NCBI RefSeq assembly: GCF_001613345.1
Contig: NZ_BDCE01000033.1
Location: 62,001 to 126,000, forward strand
DNA: 64,000 bases
Direction: 5' to 3'
From: Nocardia uniformis NBRC 13702
Lineage (GTDB): Bacteria; Actinomycetota; Actinomycetes; Mycobacteriales; Mycobacteriaceae
Made by a program: the position numbers and the translations under genes. How positions within the stretch are numbered: the stretch's first letter is position 1; each line of letters begins with the position of its first letter. Below the pieces are notes generated by a model. It saw only the letters and a list, made by a program, of their open reading frames with translations. It was not told where the DNA came from and made no database searches. Below, in pieces: positions 32,952 through 44,400 of this stretch.

Positions 32952-34538
32952 TCAGGCCCCGACCGCGCCGTGCCGCTCGGCGAACCGGCGCTCGAACTCA
33001 GCGATGTACACCGAGGGGGCGACCGATGACGAGGAGTGCTCCAGCACACCATCATCGGCGACGTAGAAGATGGCCCGGCCGATGGAGATCTCGTCCGGCT
33101 GTGTCGGGACGTACACCATCCAGCCCACGTTGATCCGGTCCGCGCGAAGGTCTTCGGGCGGATAGCCGGTGGTGTCCATACCGCTGTCTCGAATGTGGCG
33201 ACGCACCCGGGCGATGGCCTCCTCCTCCGGCATAGGTTCCGGGGTCGTCATGGTCACTCCGGCCATGGTGAGCTGATAGAACGCGCCGTCGATATCGAAT
33301 CGCTCGGTATCGCTGAAGGCGTCGATCAGGGTCTCCCGGGTGACCACACCCACCTCCGCCGCCGAAACCAGGGTGGCCACCGCCGCACGGTGTTGCTCGG
33401 TCGGTTGGTCCGCGATCAGGCCGGATAGCAAGTCCACCACGGTATCCGCGGTCCATACCCCGGGCATCGCACTGGCCAGACCGACCGCCGCCGGTGATTC
33501 GCCTCGATACCAGCGGCCACCCTCCCACCAGTAGCAGAATGACAGCAAACCATTGGCGGCACGCGGATTCAGTACCGGGTTCGCCACCCAGTCCGGAGCG
33601 CCGGCGTAGAACTTCGGCATCGGCCCGCCGCCGTTGTACGCGGCCTCCAATTCCGGCGCGTCCCACACACCTCCGGACAGCACCGCTCGGCCACCGGGCA
33701 GCGCGTAAAGTGTGGAACCGCCGCGCTTCGCGCCTTCGAACCACCCCAGTGCAGGCAGAACCCTTGGGCCCCATTGCGATCCAGCGGCGACGAAGCCAGC
33801 CGCGATGACCGACCAGCGCGCCCACATTTCCGGGAATGCCGGGAAATCGCCCTCGGACACCGTCGCCTGGGCGCCCGCTTCCCGATCGGCTCGAGCCTGA
33901 GCCGCTGCCTGCTGCGGTGTGCGTGTCTGCTGTCCCTCGTGCTGAGTGTAGGCGGCGAGCCATACAGGTAGGCGGCGCCGGGGATACTCCAGCAGATCCG
34001 CGCGATAGGCCTCCGCCGGGAACAATTGATCATCCGGGAAGGGTTCGTCGCCGTAGTCGTAGTCGACCTCGATCTGTCCGGTATTGGTCAGCGACAACAC
34101 CAGTCGCCACCAGGGGCCGTCGCTCATTCGCGCCGACAAATCCCGCTGTTCCCGGGCCAAGGCCAGCGCGCTCTGGGGTGGCTGGACGCGGACCGTGCTC
34201 TGGCCGTCGGAGAAAAACACCTGTACTACTTCGGCGGCCACCGTGAACGCGAATACCGCATTGAGCTGCTGCCAACCCTGCGGACCCGCCGCCGCCAGCT
34301 CGCGGGCAATGCTGTGCGTGAGTTCCCTTGCCTGTTCGGCGATATCGACGTCGGGTTCGGACTCCGGCTCCAGCAGGGTGAAACCGACATCCGGATCATC
34401 ACCGGCCTCGACAAAGCTCTCTTTGAACTCCCGCATGAAGTCGGCGTCAGGGTCCTCCACCCCGGACGCCGTGGCCGGTTGTTCCGGCTCCGGAACCGGA
34501 ACCTGGTTGTCGCGGGCCTCGTCGTCTGGTCTGGTCAC
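32952..34538 (-). CDS. YezG-like putative immunity protein of giant 2 module
   Basis: A 528-aa protein without signal peptide. Residues about 75-210 have the pattern of YezG/DUF600 immunity proteins: a strand-rich part, then IEVDYDYGDEPFPDDQLF and YPRRRLPVWLAAY. The second half (about 230-528) is a separate domain with a Gly/Trp-rich section (LLSFCYWWEGGRWYRGESP) that I cannot assign. Start is GTG at 34538 with GAGGAG upstream. It sits downstream of giant 2 in the same direction, so it is the best immunity candidate for it. The large size is unusual for an immunity protein. Confidence 0.7.
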   Translation of the reverse strand: MTRPDDEARDNQVPVPEPEQPATASGVEDPDADFMREFKESFVEAGDDPDVGFTLLEPESEPDVDIAEQARELTHSIARELAAAGPQGWQQLNAVFAFTVAAEVVQVFFSDGQSTVRVQPPQSALALAREQRDLSARMSDGPWWRLVLSLTNTGQIEVDYDYGDEPFPDDQLFPAEAYRADLLEYPRRRLPVWLAAYTQHEGQQTRTPQQAAAQARADREAGAQATVSEGDFPAFPEMWARWSVIAAGFVAAGSQWGPRVLPALGWFEGAKRGGSTLYALPGGRAVLSGGVWDAPELEAAYNGGGPMPKFYAGAPDWVANPVLNPRAANGLLSFCYWWEGGRWYRGESPAAVGLASAMPGVWTADTVVDLLSGLIADQPTEQHRAAVATLVSAAEVGVVTRETLIDAFSDTERFDIDGAFYQLTMAGVTMTTPEPMPEEEAIARVRRHIRDSGMDTTGYPPEDLRADRINVGWMVYVPTQPDEISIGRAIFYVADDGVLEHSSSSVAPSVYIAEFERRFAERHGAVGA

Positions 34539-34682
34539 GCTGCAGCAGTCTCCTCATCTGGGCACCCGGGCACCGCCGATTCACTCCGGTCGCGGCGACG
34601 CCGTCACGCGAGAGCGGTGTCCTCGCCCATCCTGGCACAGGACCGCTGGACGTATCCGGCCATTCCCGGTGGTCCCGGGTAG

Positions 34683-34964
34683 CTAGCCCTCCTCGGCTGC
34701 GCGGCGTTCGGCGATCTTGCGGGCCAGTTCCACATGCCAGCGTGCGGCATTGCTGCCGTCGAGCTGTCCGGCGAAGGCTCTTCGCGCAGACTCCACGAGC
34801 TCCTCGGTGACATCCGGGTAGGCACGTGCGATCACCCACAGTGCCTCCTCGGTTTCCTCATCCAGCCCGGTCGCTGTGCGGACCCCGCGCCCGGCCGAGA
34901 CATCGCCCAGCACCGATTCGAAACTGCGCCGCAACTGCTGATCACTCGGGCGTCCTGAACGCAC
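34683..34964 (-). CDS. Small helical protein after giant 2
   Basis: A 93-aa protein of unknown family. It is mainly helical and charged (ETEEALWVIARAYPDVTEEL, ARWHVELARKIAERRAAEEG). GTG at 34964 is chosen because a perfect AGGAGG lies 6 bp before it; the longer upstream frame is arginine-rich and lacks a site. It lies 93 bp past the giant 2 stop and 144 bp before the YezG-like gene, so it may be a second immunity or accessory protein of giant 2. Confidence 0.65.
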   Translation of the reverse strand: MRSGRPSDQQLRRSFESVLGDVSAGRGVRTATGLDEETEEALWVIARAYPDVTEELVESARRAFAGQLDGSNAARWHVELARKIAERRAAEEG

Positions 34965-35057
34965 GTCTACCCTCCTCACCTCGTGAATTACTGTCAGAGT
35001 TCCACATTGCGGCCGAGTTCGCGTCGACCGGTGACGAACGGTCCGACGCACCCTGTG

Positions 35058-35450
35058 TCATTTGAACATTTCCGTCCGCCGGATCGGATCGGCCAGCACA
35101 TCGCGAATGAGCAAACCCATATCGAGATCCCCGCCGATCGACTGATAGCCGATGTCGAAGACCACCGCATCGCCCGCGGTAATCGCGAAGCGCGCCATAC
35201 GGCGCGCAGTGTGCGCCCAATGCACCCGCACCGCCGGATCATCCAGATCGATCACCCATTCTCCGAGCCGCAACGCCAGCCTCCCGGCAGCCCGGTAGAA
35301 CACCGCGCGAATCTCACCCAGGTCACCGAAGACACCGCCGAGCTGGCGAACGTCCATGGGCATCGCCTGCAACCTGCCGGTGGTCGGATCGAAACTCGCG
35401 AACGCACCGAACCCGGTGTACGGGCGCACCACGATCTCGCCGTTCCTGTC
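35058..35450 (-). other. Giant 2 C-terminal immunity-like domain
   Basis: The last about 130 residues (FASFDPTTGRL, GVFGDLG, AVFYRAA, IDLDDPAVRVHW, MGLLIRDVLADPIRRT) match residues about 10-150 of the 242-aa protein encoded directly after giant 1, motif by motif and in the same order. Confidence 0.82.
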
Positions 35451-38400
35451 GGAATTATCGATTCCATTGGTACGGGGACCATTACCGCGCTCGGCAGGTC
35501 GTCGGTGGTGCGCACCGGGGGCTGCTCCGGATTGCCCCGGCGGCATGGGCGGCAACGGCGGCATGGACGGATTCGGAGCCGAGCCCGAATGCTGCGGATT
35601 CGGCCATGACGGCTGTTGAACCGCAGGTCCATCCGGGTAAGTCGGCGCGCCCGGCGGCGCGGGCGGGTTCGGCAGACCCGGAAAATCGGGTAGTTCCGGC
35701 ACGGACGGCACCGGCTGATCCGGAACCCTGGGCGGGTCCGATAAGTCCGGAAGCCCGGGCGGTGGCGGCAAATCCGGCAACTCGGGTGGCTGTGGCGGTC
35801 GCGGTATCGGCAGGTCCGGCGGGAACGGCACGTCAGGCAATTCAGGTTGCGGTGGCACCGGCACGTCCGGGAGTTCCGGCGGCAGCGGCGAGCCCGGCAG
35901 ATCGGGCAGGTCCGGCTGTGGCGGCTGCGGTACCGGCAAGTCCGGCGGCAATGGCACGTCAGGCAATTCAGGTTGCGGTGGCACCGGCACGTCCGGGAGT
36001 TCCGGCGGTGGCGGCGTGCCTGGAAGATCGGGCAGGTTCGGCGGCAACGGCAGGTCTGGCCACTCAGGCGGCTGTGGGCGCTCGGGTGGCGTGGGCGGTT
36101 CCGGCGACGCAGGCGGCTCCGGGATTGGCCAGGGGCCGGGGGGCATGGGGGCTATGTGTGGGAAATCAGGGAGTTCGACCTCGAATTCATGTGGGGGGTG
36201 CGGGATGTGGGAGCGGTAGCCACGGGTGCCGGTTGGTTGGAGCGGGTTGTCAGGTTCGAGCGAGGGCGTAGTACCGGAATCCGGCGACCGCCGACGGCCC
36301 GGGCCCTCGGGATCGAGCCCGGTTCCATCGACGAATGCGGCATGGGAATTCGACTGCTGCGCAATGGCGTCCAGCAACGTCCAGTACAGGACCTTGGCGG
36401 GTTCGCTGGCGACCTCACCGTTCAGCTCGACATCGGTGAACGCCTCCGCGAGTGCCTCATGGGCGTTGAACCTGCCCTCGTCCCAACCGTAGAAGCTCAG
36501 CTGGTGCCACCAGTCGTGGAAACGCTGTACCTGGGCGGGGTCGTCGACGTCGATCGCGGCGTACGTCTGCTCGTAGTGGTCGAACAGCGCATCGAGGGCA
36601 CCGGCGCGAGCTCGCTTACCACCGGCATGGTCCAGCGCATGGCCCAGCTCGTGCACGATCGTCGAGAACACCGGGCGCGCACCGGAACCCGGCACTATGC
36701 CATTGGCTTCGTCACGGCGCAGCCAGCGCGCGAACTCGGCTGGATCGCTGGCGAACGACTCGTTCAGCACGATCCGGTCGGTGTACAGGCTGCCGTCGTC
36801 GGCGAACGCGGGCCACGCGTGCGCGTAGACATCCGGATCGTCGGGGATGGGTCCGATGACTATCCGCCGCAGGTCGATGATCCCGTACCGGGTCAACACA
36901 TCATCGAGGGCACGGGCTACCTCGCGTAACACCTCCGGATCGACCCGCGAATTGGCGAAGCCCTCGACCTCCAGACCGAAATGCTCGCGCAGACGCTGTT
37001 CGATCTCGTCACGGTCCAGGGCCGACCACTCGTCGGCCGGGCGCGGCGACCAATCCGCGTCGGAGTCCGATGCGGCCGGACCGCCGGGATCATGTGCGGC
37101 AGCGGGCCGTCCGTCATCGGTGGGCGGGAGCTCATCGGCTTGTCGCCCGGTTCGGTCTTCCGGTGAACGGCGATGGTCGGAGGCGTCGATACGGGAAATG
37201 TGGTCGGAGTCGGGCCTGTTGTCCGAGGTGCTGCCAGGCGGCAGCTGCTGGACCTCACCCCCGCGATCAGGCACTCCGTGCGCGGCCGCCACCGTATTCA
37301 GCAAGCGGTACAGCACCGCGGCCGGCTCGCTCGCCGCCGAACCGTTCAACACCACATCGAGGAAGGCATCGGCCAGTGCTTCGGGCTTGTTGAGCCGACC
37401 GTAGCGGTCGGCATCCATGAAGCTGTATGCGGACAGTTGGGCAAGCCAGTCCAGGAGCGGTTGCATCGTGCCGTCCCAGCCGTATTTGTCCACGAAGTGT
37501 CTGGTCAGCGCGTCGACAACCATTCCGCGGCTGATGCCCTGGCCGTCGAAATCCAATACGTGACCGAACTCGTGGATGACAATGGCGTAGATCGGGCGCG
37601 TGCCGGTGCCCGGAATATGGAAGCCCCGCGCCTCGCCTTCTCTAGCTTCGGCCGCCCAGGCGTGAGGGTTCGCCGCCCAGTCGATATTCATCACGACCTT
37701 GGCGGTGCGGAGACGACCCGCATGGGTCTCCGGCCACGTATCCATGAATGCCGCCGGATCGAACGACGAACCGATCTCGACAGCCTGGAGGTGGGCGTCC
37801 GGGCGCAGGGTCAGCATGTCGTCGATCGCACGCGCGAACTCGCGCAGTACCTCCACGTCGACCCGCAGATCGTCGAAGCCCCGCACCTCCAGGTCCCAGC
37901 GCTGCCCAAGGAGTTCGGCGACCCCGTCACGATCCAGGGTGGACCACACATCGTCGGGGCGCGGCGACCAATCCGACTCGGGCACCACACTTTCAGAGAC
38001 CCAGCCGTTGCCGTCGAAGAACTCCGGCCCCTCGTCAGTGCGCTCCAGCGGGTGCGCGTGAGCCGGATCGGGCACCGTGTCCCCGTCAGTATCGTCCGGG
38101 CGGGTGAATCGGACTGTGACGCCGACATGTTCGCTCGGCGGACCTTCCAGGGTCGTCCGATCGATGGAGACCTCGGTGAATCCGTACTGTGCCGCGAGCT
38201 GGCCGGTATGGGTGTACCGGGCGGCCTCCTCCGGCGTGAATCCGGCCTGCAGAGTGGCGTCGAAAGTGGCCAGGTTGTCGGTGAGCGTGCCGGGGCGGCC
38301 GAACCAGTTGCCCTCGATGGCCTGTACGCGGTCCCCGAGCGCGCGCATCGCATCGGCGAACATGACGGAGCCGGACGGTGTTTCCGGGCCCACCTTCAGG

Positions 38401-41400
38401 TCGAGGAACAGCACCCCGTCGGCACTGACGCTGGCGAACAGGCCGTAGTTCTCGTCCCCGCCGTAACGGTTGATGTAGATGGTCCCGGCCTCGGCGAGGA
38501 ACCCGCCGCCAGGCACCGGAACCGCATCCTCCGGAAGTTCCGGCGCGGCCGCGTTTTTAAGTTCCGACAGCCGCTCCAGCATGGCGTCGTACCACTGTTC
38601 GCGGCCACGGGTGGCGAATTCCTGCCGCAGCCCCTCGAGCCGGCGGCGGATCGCCGCCAGTTCGGATGGGGTGAGTGTGTGGTCGACGGGGTGAACGGTG
38701 CCGTCGGGGCGGCGGTGCTGGAAGTGTTCAGCGAAGGGGCTCAGGGTATTTCCCGCCACCGTATCGTTTCCGAAGCTCAGGTGATGCCCGATACCGATCA
38801 CCGTGTTGCCGGCGCCGAGCATCCACCCGTAGCCGTCCCGCCCAGGGGCCCCGGTGAGAACGTTGAGGAGTCCTAGTTCCCGCGCGCCCGGTTCGTCCAG
38901 GTACATCTCGTGCGCATTGACGAATTTGTCCGAGACCACCGTGCCGGACATCGGCTCCAGGTAGAGCACCGTCGACCGGTGGCGGTGCACCTGTGGAACA
39001 TTGGCTCCTACCGCGCGGCCGACGAGCATGGCCAGCTCCTCGGCATCGGCGTATCGGGCATCGAGTTCGGCATCGCGCCGAGGGCCGGTGAGCATGATCA
39101 CGCGGTCGAGCACCGTGCCATTGTTGAAGGTGATGCGCTCGGTCCAGCGTGCTCCGGCGGGTTCGCCGCGAACCTCGCGCGCGGCGATACCGGAGGCCAG
39201 AGCGTCGTCGACCCGGTCGGCGAAGGACCGCACGCCGTGTGCGACATCCCATGCGCGGCCATAGCTTTCGGCGTAGGACTCGCTGTCCGCCGGCCGATGG
39301 TCGGCCAGTACGGGCCGCAGCGCCTGCAGGCCCGCCTGGTTGGCAATACGGTCGAGCTCCGCTACCGGGGTATCGGGGATCGCGTTCTCGACATCTGCCC
39401 GGGCCGCGTCGAACGCGTCGGTGTAGATCTGCTCCAGCGGGCTCACGGGCAGGTCGTATCCGGCCGCGCGCAATTGCCGCGCCACCACGACTTCCAGTGC
39501 ATAGGCGCGGCTTTCCGCCGCGACCATCCGGCGAACGTAATCCTCCCGCGAGGACTGCATCCGACGCTGAGCCGCGCTGACCGGATCTCTGTGTGCGATG
39601 TCGGCATGGATGGCGGCGTGCACCATGGCCAGCAGGTACTCGCCGTCGGTCATACCGGGATCGAGGACCAGGGTGTCGCGCGCCGGGAAGAACCGCGGGG
39701 GCGCATCGGAGCGGTGCACAACCTGAACGCCGAGGTCGTGCAGCGTCTGGCTGGCCCATTGTCCGGCGGGTAGGTCTGCCAGTACACCGAGCAATCGGTC
39801 AACGCGGGCAGCGGTCGCGGTGGCAGCGAGGAACTCCGGGTCGATTTCCGCCACCCGGTTGGTGGGGGTGGCCTGGGGGAGGTCGTCGGAGTCGACCCGC
39901 ACCCGCCCATTGCGGTCGGTTTCGACGGCGATCCGCTCTGGTTCACCCGCGCGCGAAATCCGGTGCGCTGCTTCGGGATTCCGCGCCACCTCGTCCAGCA
40001 CCCGCTGGTGTTCGCCCGGTGGCGCGGCGACCACGAGACGGTCCGGTGCGCCTGGGATGAGCGCGACGTGGTCACCGAGCAGCTGCCCCTCCGCCGGGGG
40101 CATGGCGGTGAGTACATCGCGGGCGGCATCGGCCGCCAGCTCATCGGAGCGCTGCTGCACTTCGAATCGCGCCAGCTCGTACTGGTCGGCGAGATCGGCC
40201 AGGGTGCGCAGATCATGGTCGAGGCGGCGCAGCTCGGGCGTCGTGTCGGCGGCGGGCTCATCCGATAGCTGTTCGCGTCGCTGGTTCGCGGCCTCTCGCA
40301 AGGAATTCGGGTCCGCCGTCGGGTCGAGGCCGAGCGCCGTGGCCGCATCCGCCAGTTCCGCGGCGGCTTGCTCCGTGCGCAGGCGCGCGGCCTGCTGCCG
40401 CAGCGCCGCGTTCCGCAGCCGGTCGGCGGCCTCCGCTGTCGTCGGCGAATGGGTGCGTGGGCCGTCTTCATCGACCGGGGTATTGAGCCGATCCCACGCC
40501 GCCCCGTAGAAATCGGCGTAGGTCTGTCCGCTGTCAGAGGCGAGGGCGGTGATATCCGCGCGAATGGCGGCCGCGGCCAGGTCGCGGGCGAAGGCGTGTG
40601 TCGCATCCGGGTCCATTGCCATGCTCGGGTCGCGGAGCACGAACGGGGTCATGGCGGCCTCCGACACACCGCGCGCATAGGTATCGAGATACTTCTGCTC
40701 GATCCGCCGGGTGTTCTCCTCCGCCCGGATGTCGTAGCCGAGGTCGCGCAATTCCTGCGCCAGCTCGATGCGGCGGATATTCGCCTCGACCTCTTCGTCG
40801 ATCATGGCGCGAATGAAGGCGTCGCGGTCCAGGGTGCGGATTTCTTCGCGAGCACTGCGACCATCGAGCAGGTACTGGGCATGCACCGATTCGTGCGCCA
40901 TGACCAGCGCCTGGCGGACGTGGTCGGTCCCGCTGGTATAGGTGACGACCGCCAGTTCACCCCGACGCAACTCACCGGCCCGACCATCCTCGTGGGCCAG
41001 ATCGAAACGCTCGCTGATCGGGCCATTGTCCAGGAGGGCGAGCAGGCGCCGCCCCACCTCGGTCTGCGCGAGCAGGTCGCGCACCTGGTCGGCCGACGAG
41101 TCCAGCGATCGCACCCCAGGGGCTGCTGCGGACTGTGAATCCGGCTGTGCTCCAGCTGCATTCGGCGATGTGTCACCCCAAGCCGGGGTATCCAGCGCGC
41201 CGTCGACTCCAGGCGTGCGTGGGATGCCAGCAGAGTCGTCGGGCGTGTCGGTGTCAGGTGTCCGTGCGGTGCCGGATGACGGGGTGTCCGGCGGACTGTC
41301 AGGCCGACCGGCGGGTGGCGCACTCGGTTCGGGACCGTCGTCGTCCGGACCGTTCTCGATCTCCCGCAGCAGTTCATCGAACCCGGCATCGATAGTGCGC

Positions 41401-44400
41401 TGAACCTCGTCCAACCGCTCATTCGTCTGCCGCAACAACTCATCGAAACGCTCATCGGCCGCGCGGACACTCGCGTCGAAACGCGCCAGCGGATCAGCCG
41501 AATCCTGCTGCGCGGCAGGCGATGCGTCGGGTGACGCACTCGATTCGAGGCCCTCTTCGTCCGGACCGCTCTCGATCTCCCGCAGCAGCTCATCGAACCC
41601 GGCATCGATAGTGCGCTGAACCTCGTCCAACCGCTCATTCGTCTGCCGCAACAACTCATCGAAACGCTCATCGGCCGCGCGGACACTCGCGTCGAAACGC
41701 GCCAGCGGATCAACCGAATCTCGCTGCGCGGCAGGTGGTTCAGCGGACTGCTCCGCGACCTCCGGGTTGATATCGCCGCGAGTAACGGTGATCCGGCCCT
41801 GATCGTCGAAGTCGATGATCAGCCGCTGGACGGGCACGCCCTGGTCGGCGAGCTCGGCCAACTCTGAATGCTGTTGCCGCGCTTGATCCCACACCTGCGG
41901 TGCGTCGGTATCGGTCCAGCCGACAACCAGGATGACGGGTGGTTCGCCATCCACTACGCCCACTCGGTCGGTCACCAGGCTCGCCCCGGCCGTGAGCAGG
42001 GTGTCGCGTTCCATGGCCGTCGCCATGGCGCGATCCAGAATGGCGAGCCGATCGACGGCGTCGTCGAACCGGGTCGCGGCGGCCTCGAGCGCATCGATCG
42101 CGGCCAGGCGCGATGGCATGTCGAGGACGCGCATCGTGGTATCGCGCAGTCCTTCCACGGTGTCTGCCGCCCGCTGGCGGCCCGAGGTCACATCCGCCTC
42201 GTTCACCGGCAGTCCGACCATGGCGTCTCGCAGGGCGGCGAGGGCGGCGTCACGTTCCCGAACCGCCGCCGCGCTATCCGCGGCGAGAATATCCATGACC
42301 GCTCGGCGCTGCCGTGCCGCGTCGTCGAGCAGGTCCGATTCCCGTTGCAGCGCGGCGTCGATCCGCGCACCCGGATCATCGGCGGGCGGGGTCGGTGCGG
42401 GTGCGTCTTCGGTCGCGCGCCGCTGTCGCTCCTCGACCAGGGCGGCGAGTTCCTCGAGTTGCCGGGCGCGCTGGCGCAGCTCCGTACGTAGCTCGGCTTG
42501 CAGCCGGGTCAGCTCCTCGGGAGTCAGGCCCTCGTGCTTCTCGATCTTGCCGTCGCGGTATTCGCCGTACACCTTGGCGAGCTGCTCGGCGTCCGCGTCG
42601 GTGATATCGACACCGATGATGCGGGCCCAGTCCCGGCTGGCCCGTGGCGGTCCGGCTGGGTCGATGCCCGGCTGCCGCGTGGGGTCCGCCAGCGCGTCGG
42701 TGAATGCGGCGGGGTCGCCGACGATATCGCGCAGCTGCCCCGGGCTGTCTGCATCGGACACTCGCACCTCACCATCGCCGGCCCGGGGGTCCGCGGTGCG
42801 GTTGCCGCCCACATCCGTGTAGGGGTCGAGCTCGAGAAGAGCACGGGCGAATTCCTCGAGGGCCTGTCGTGCTCGGTCCGCATTGCCGGTTCGCAACTGC
42901 TGCGCGATCTCGTCGAAGAGCGCGCCGGGATCGATGCGCTTCTTGTCCGCGTGCGGCACATAGATGTGCTCGTTCGACTCGCGGTTCTCGCCCATCGCCG
43001 CGAAATGAGGGTCGTCGCCCATGAGGTATTTGCCCGGCCGCAGCAGTTCGGGGGCGATACCGAGGCGGCGGGCCAGTTGGTCGCGCGCGGCGCTGACCGC
43101 ATCGGAATTTATGTGTCCGGACAGCTGCTTCGCGTAGGAGGTGAGATCCTGAATGCGCTGGCGCTGTGACGCATTCCGACGATTCGGTTCGGTGAGGGCG
43201 TCGGCAATGGCTTCCGGGGTCGGATTCCGCGGGTCGATTCCCAACCGGTTTGCCAGCCGGTCACGCGCGGCATTGATGGTGGCGAAGGTCTCGATATCCT
43301 TGGCGCTGCGAGCGAAGTCGGCGAGTCCCTCGACCTGGGCGGCCCGCAACGCGTTCGCGACCAGCTGGTCGGCAACGGTCCGCGCGAGATTCGGATCGGC
43401 GGGATCGATACCCAATTCACCGGCGAGGCGGTCCAATTCCGAACGCAGCTCGGCGGCCGTCCGGTCCCTGATCGGGAGGCTGTCGGTACCGGCGGATTCC
43501 GACGCGATATCGGGTACCGGCTGCCAGGGTGCGTCCCCATCGCGCAGCAGTGTCACATTCACGTCGTGGCCGTCCACCTCGCCATGGAAGTGCCGGACCT
43601 GCGGGGTGTCGGTCGTATCGACGTGCAGCTCCCCTGTCCGATCCACCCACGCGGCCCGGTAATCGACAATGGCGTCACCGTGATTGACCGCGTCCGCGAG
43701 ATCCGGATGGGCGGCGAGGGTGTCGGCCAGCAGGCGGTCGCGATCGCCGTGCCCATCGAAGACGACGAGCCGGTCCGGCCCCCGGTCCGGGTCCGGCATT
43801 CGCACGACACCGTCGCCGAGCGGTCGTCCCCGGTGTGCCCCGGTCCATTCGTCGAGCAACTGCCGCATTCGCTCGGGGTCGGCATCGGCACGCAGATGCG
43901 GTGCCGCCACCCGCGCGAACTCCGCCAATGCGTCCGCACGGTCACCGATTTCCTGGCGCAACAGGTCCACTGTCCGCCGCAACCGTGCCTCGGACAGTTC
44001 CTGCTGGATCCGGATCACATCCGCGCGGTCGAGTCCGGCGAGGAGTTCCGCGCGATCGGAAGGATCACGGCCCGCCAGCAGTTCCCGGAGCTGTCCCGCA
44101 TCCAAATCCGCGAGAATGCGCGCCAGCGTCGGCTCACCCATATTGCCCAGGAATGGTTCGAGCGCTTCCGGGCTCAGGCTCGACAGGTGCTCGGCCAGCT
44201 CCGCCGCACTCATGCCCGGGAAGTGCAGCCGGAAATCCGCCGGGTCCACCTGTGCCAGAACCGGATTCAGGACATCTGGGGGCAGGCCCGACACCAGCTC
44301 GGACAGGAAGTCGATATAGAGGTCCGAGAACAACCGAAGCCGTTGATCCTGGGGCAGATCCAGTAGCGCCCGCACCACTTCGTCTGCGGTCAGGTCGGTC

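Noticed and set aside
35450..36230. CRISPR-like appearance of the repeated GC-rich units
   Set aside because: The units are in-frame codons for a proline-rich stalk; there are no unique equal-length spacers.
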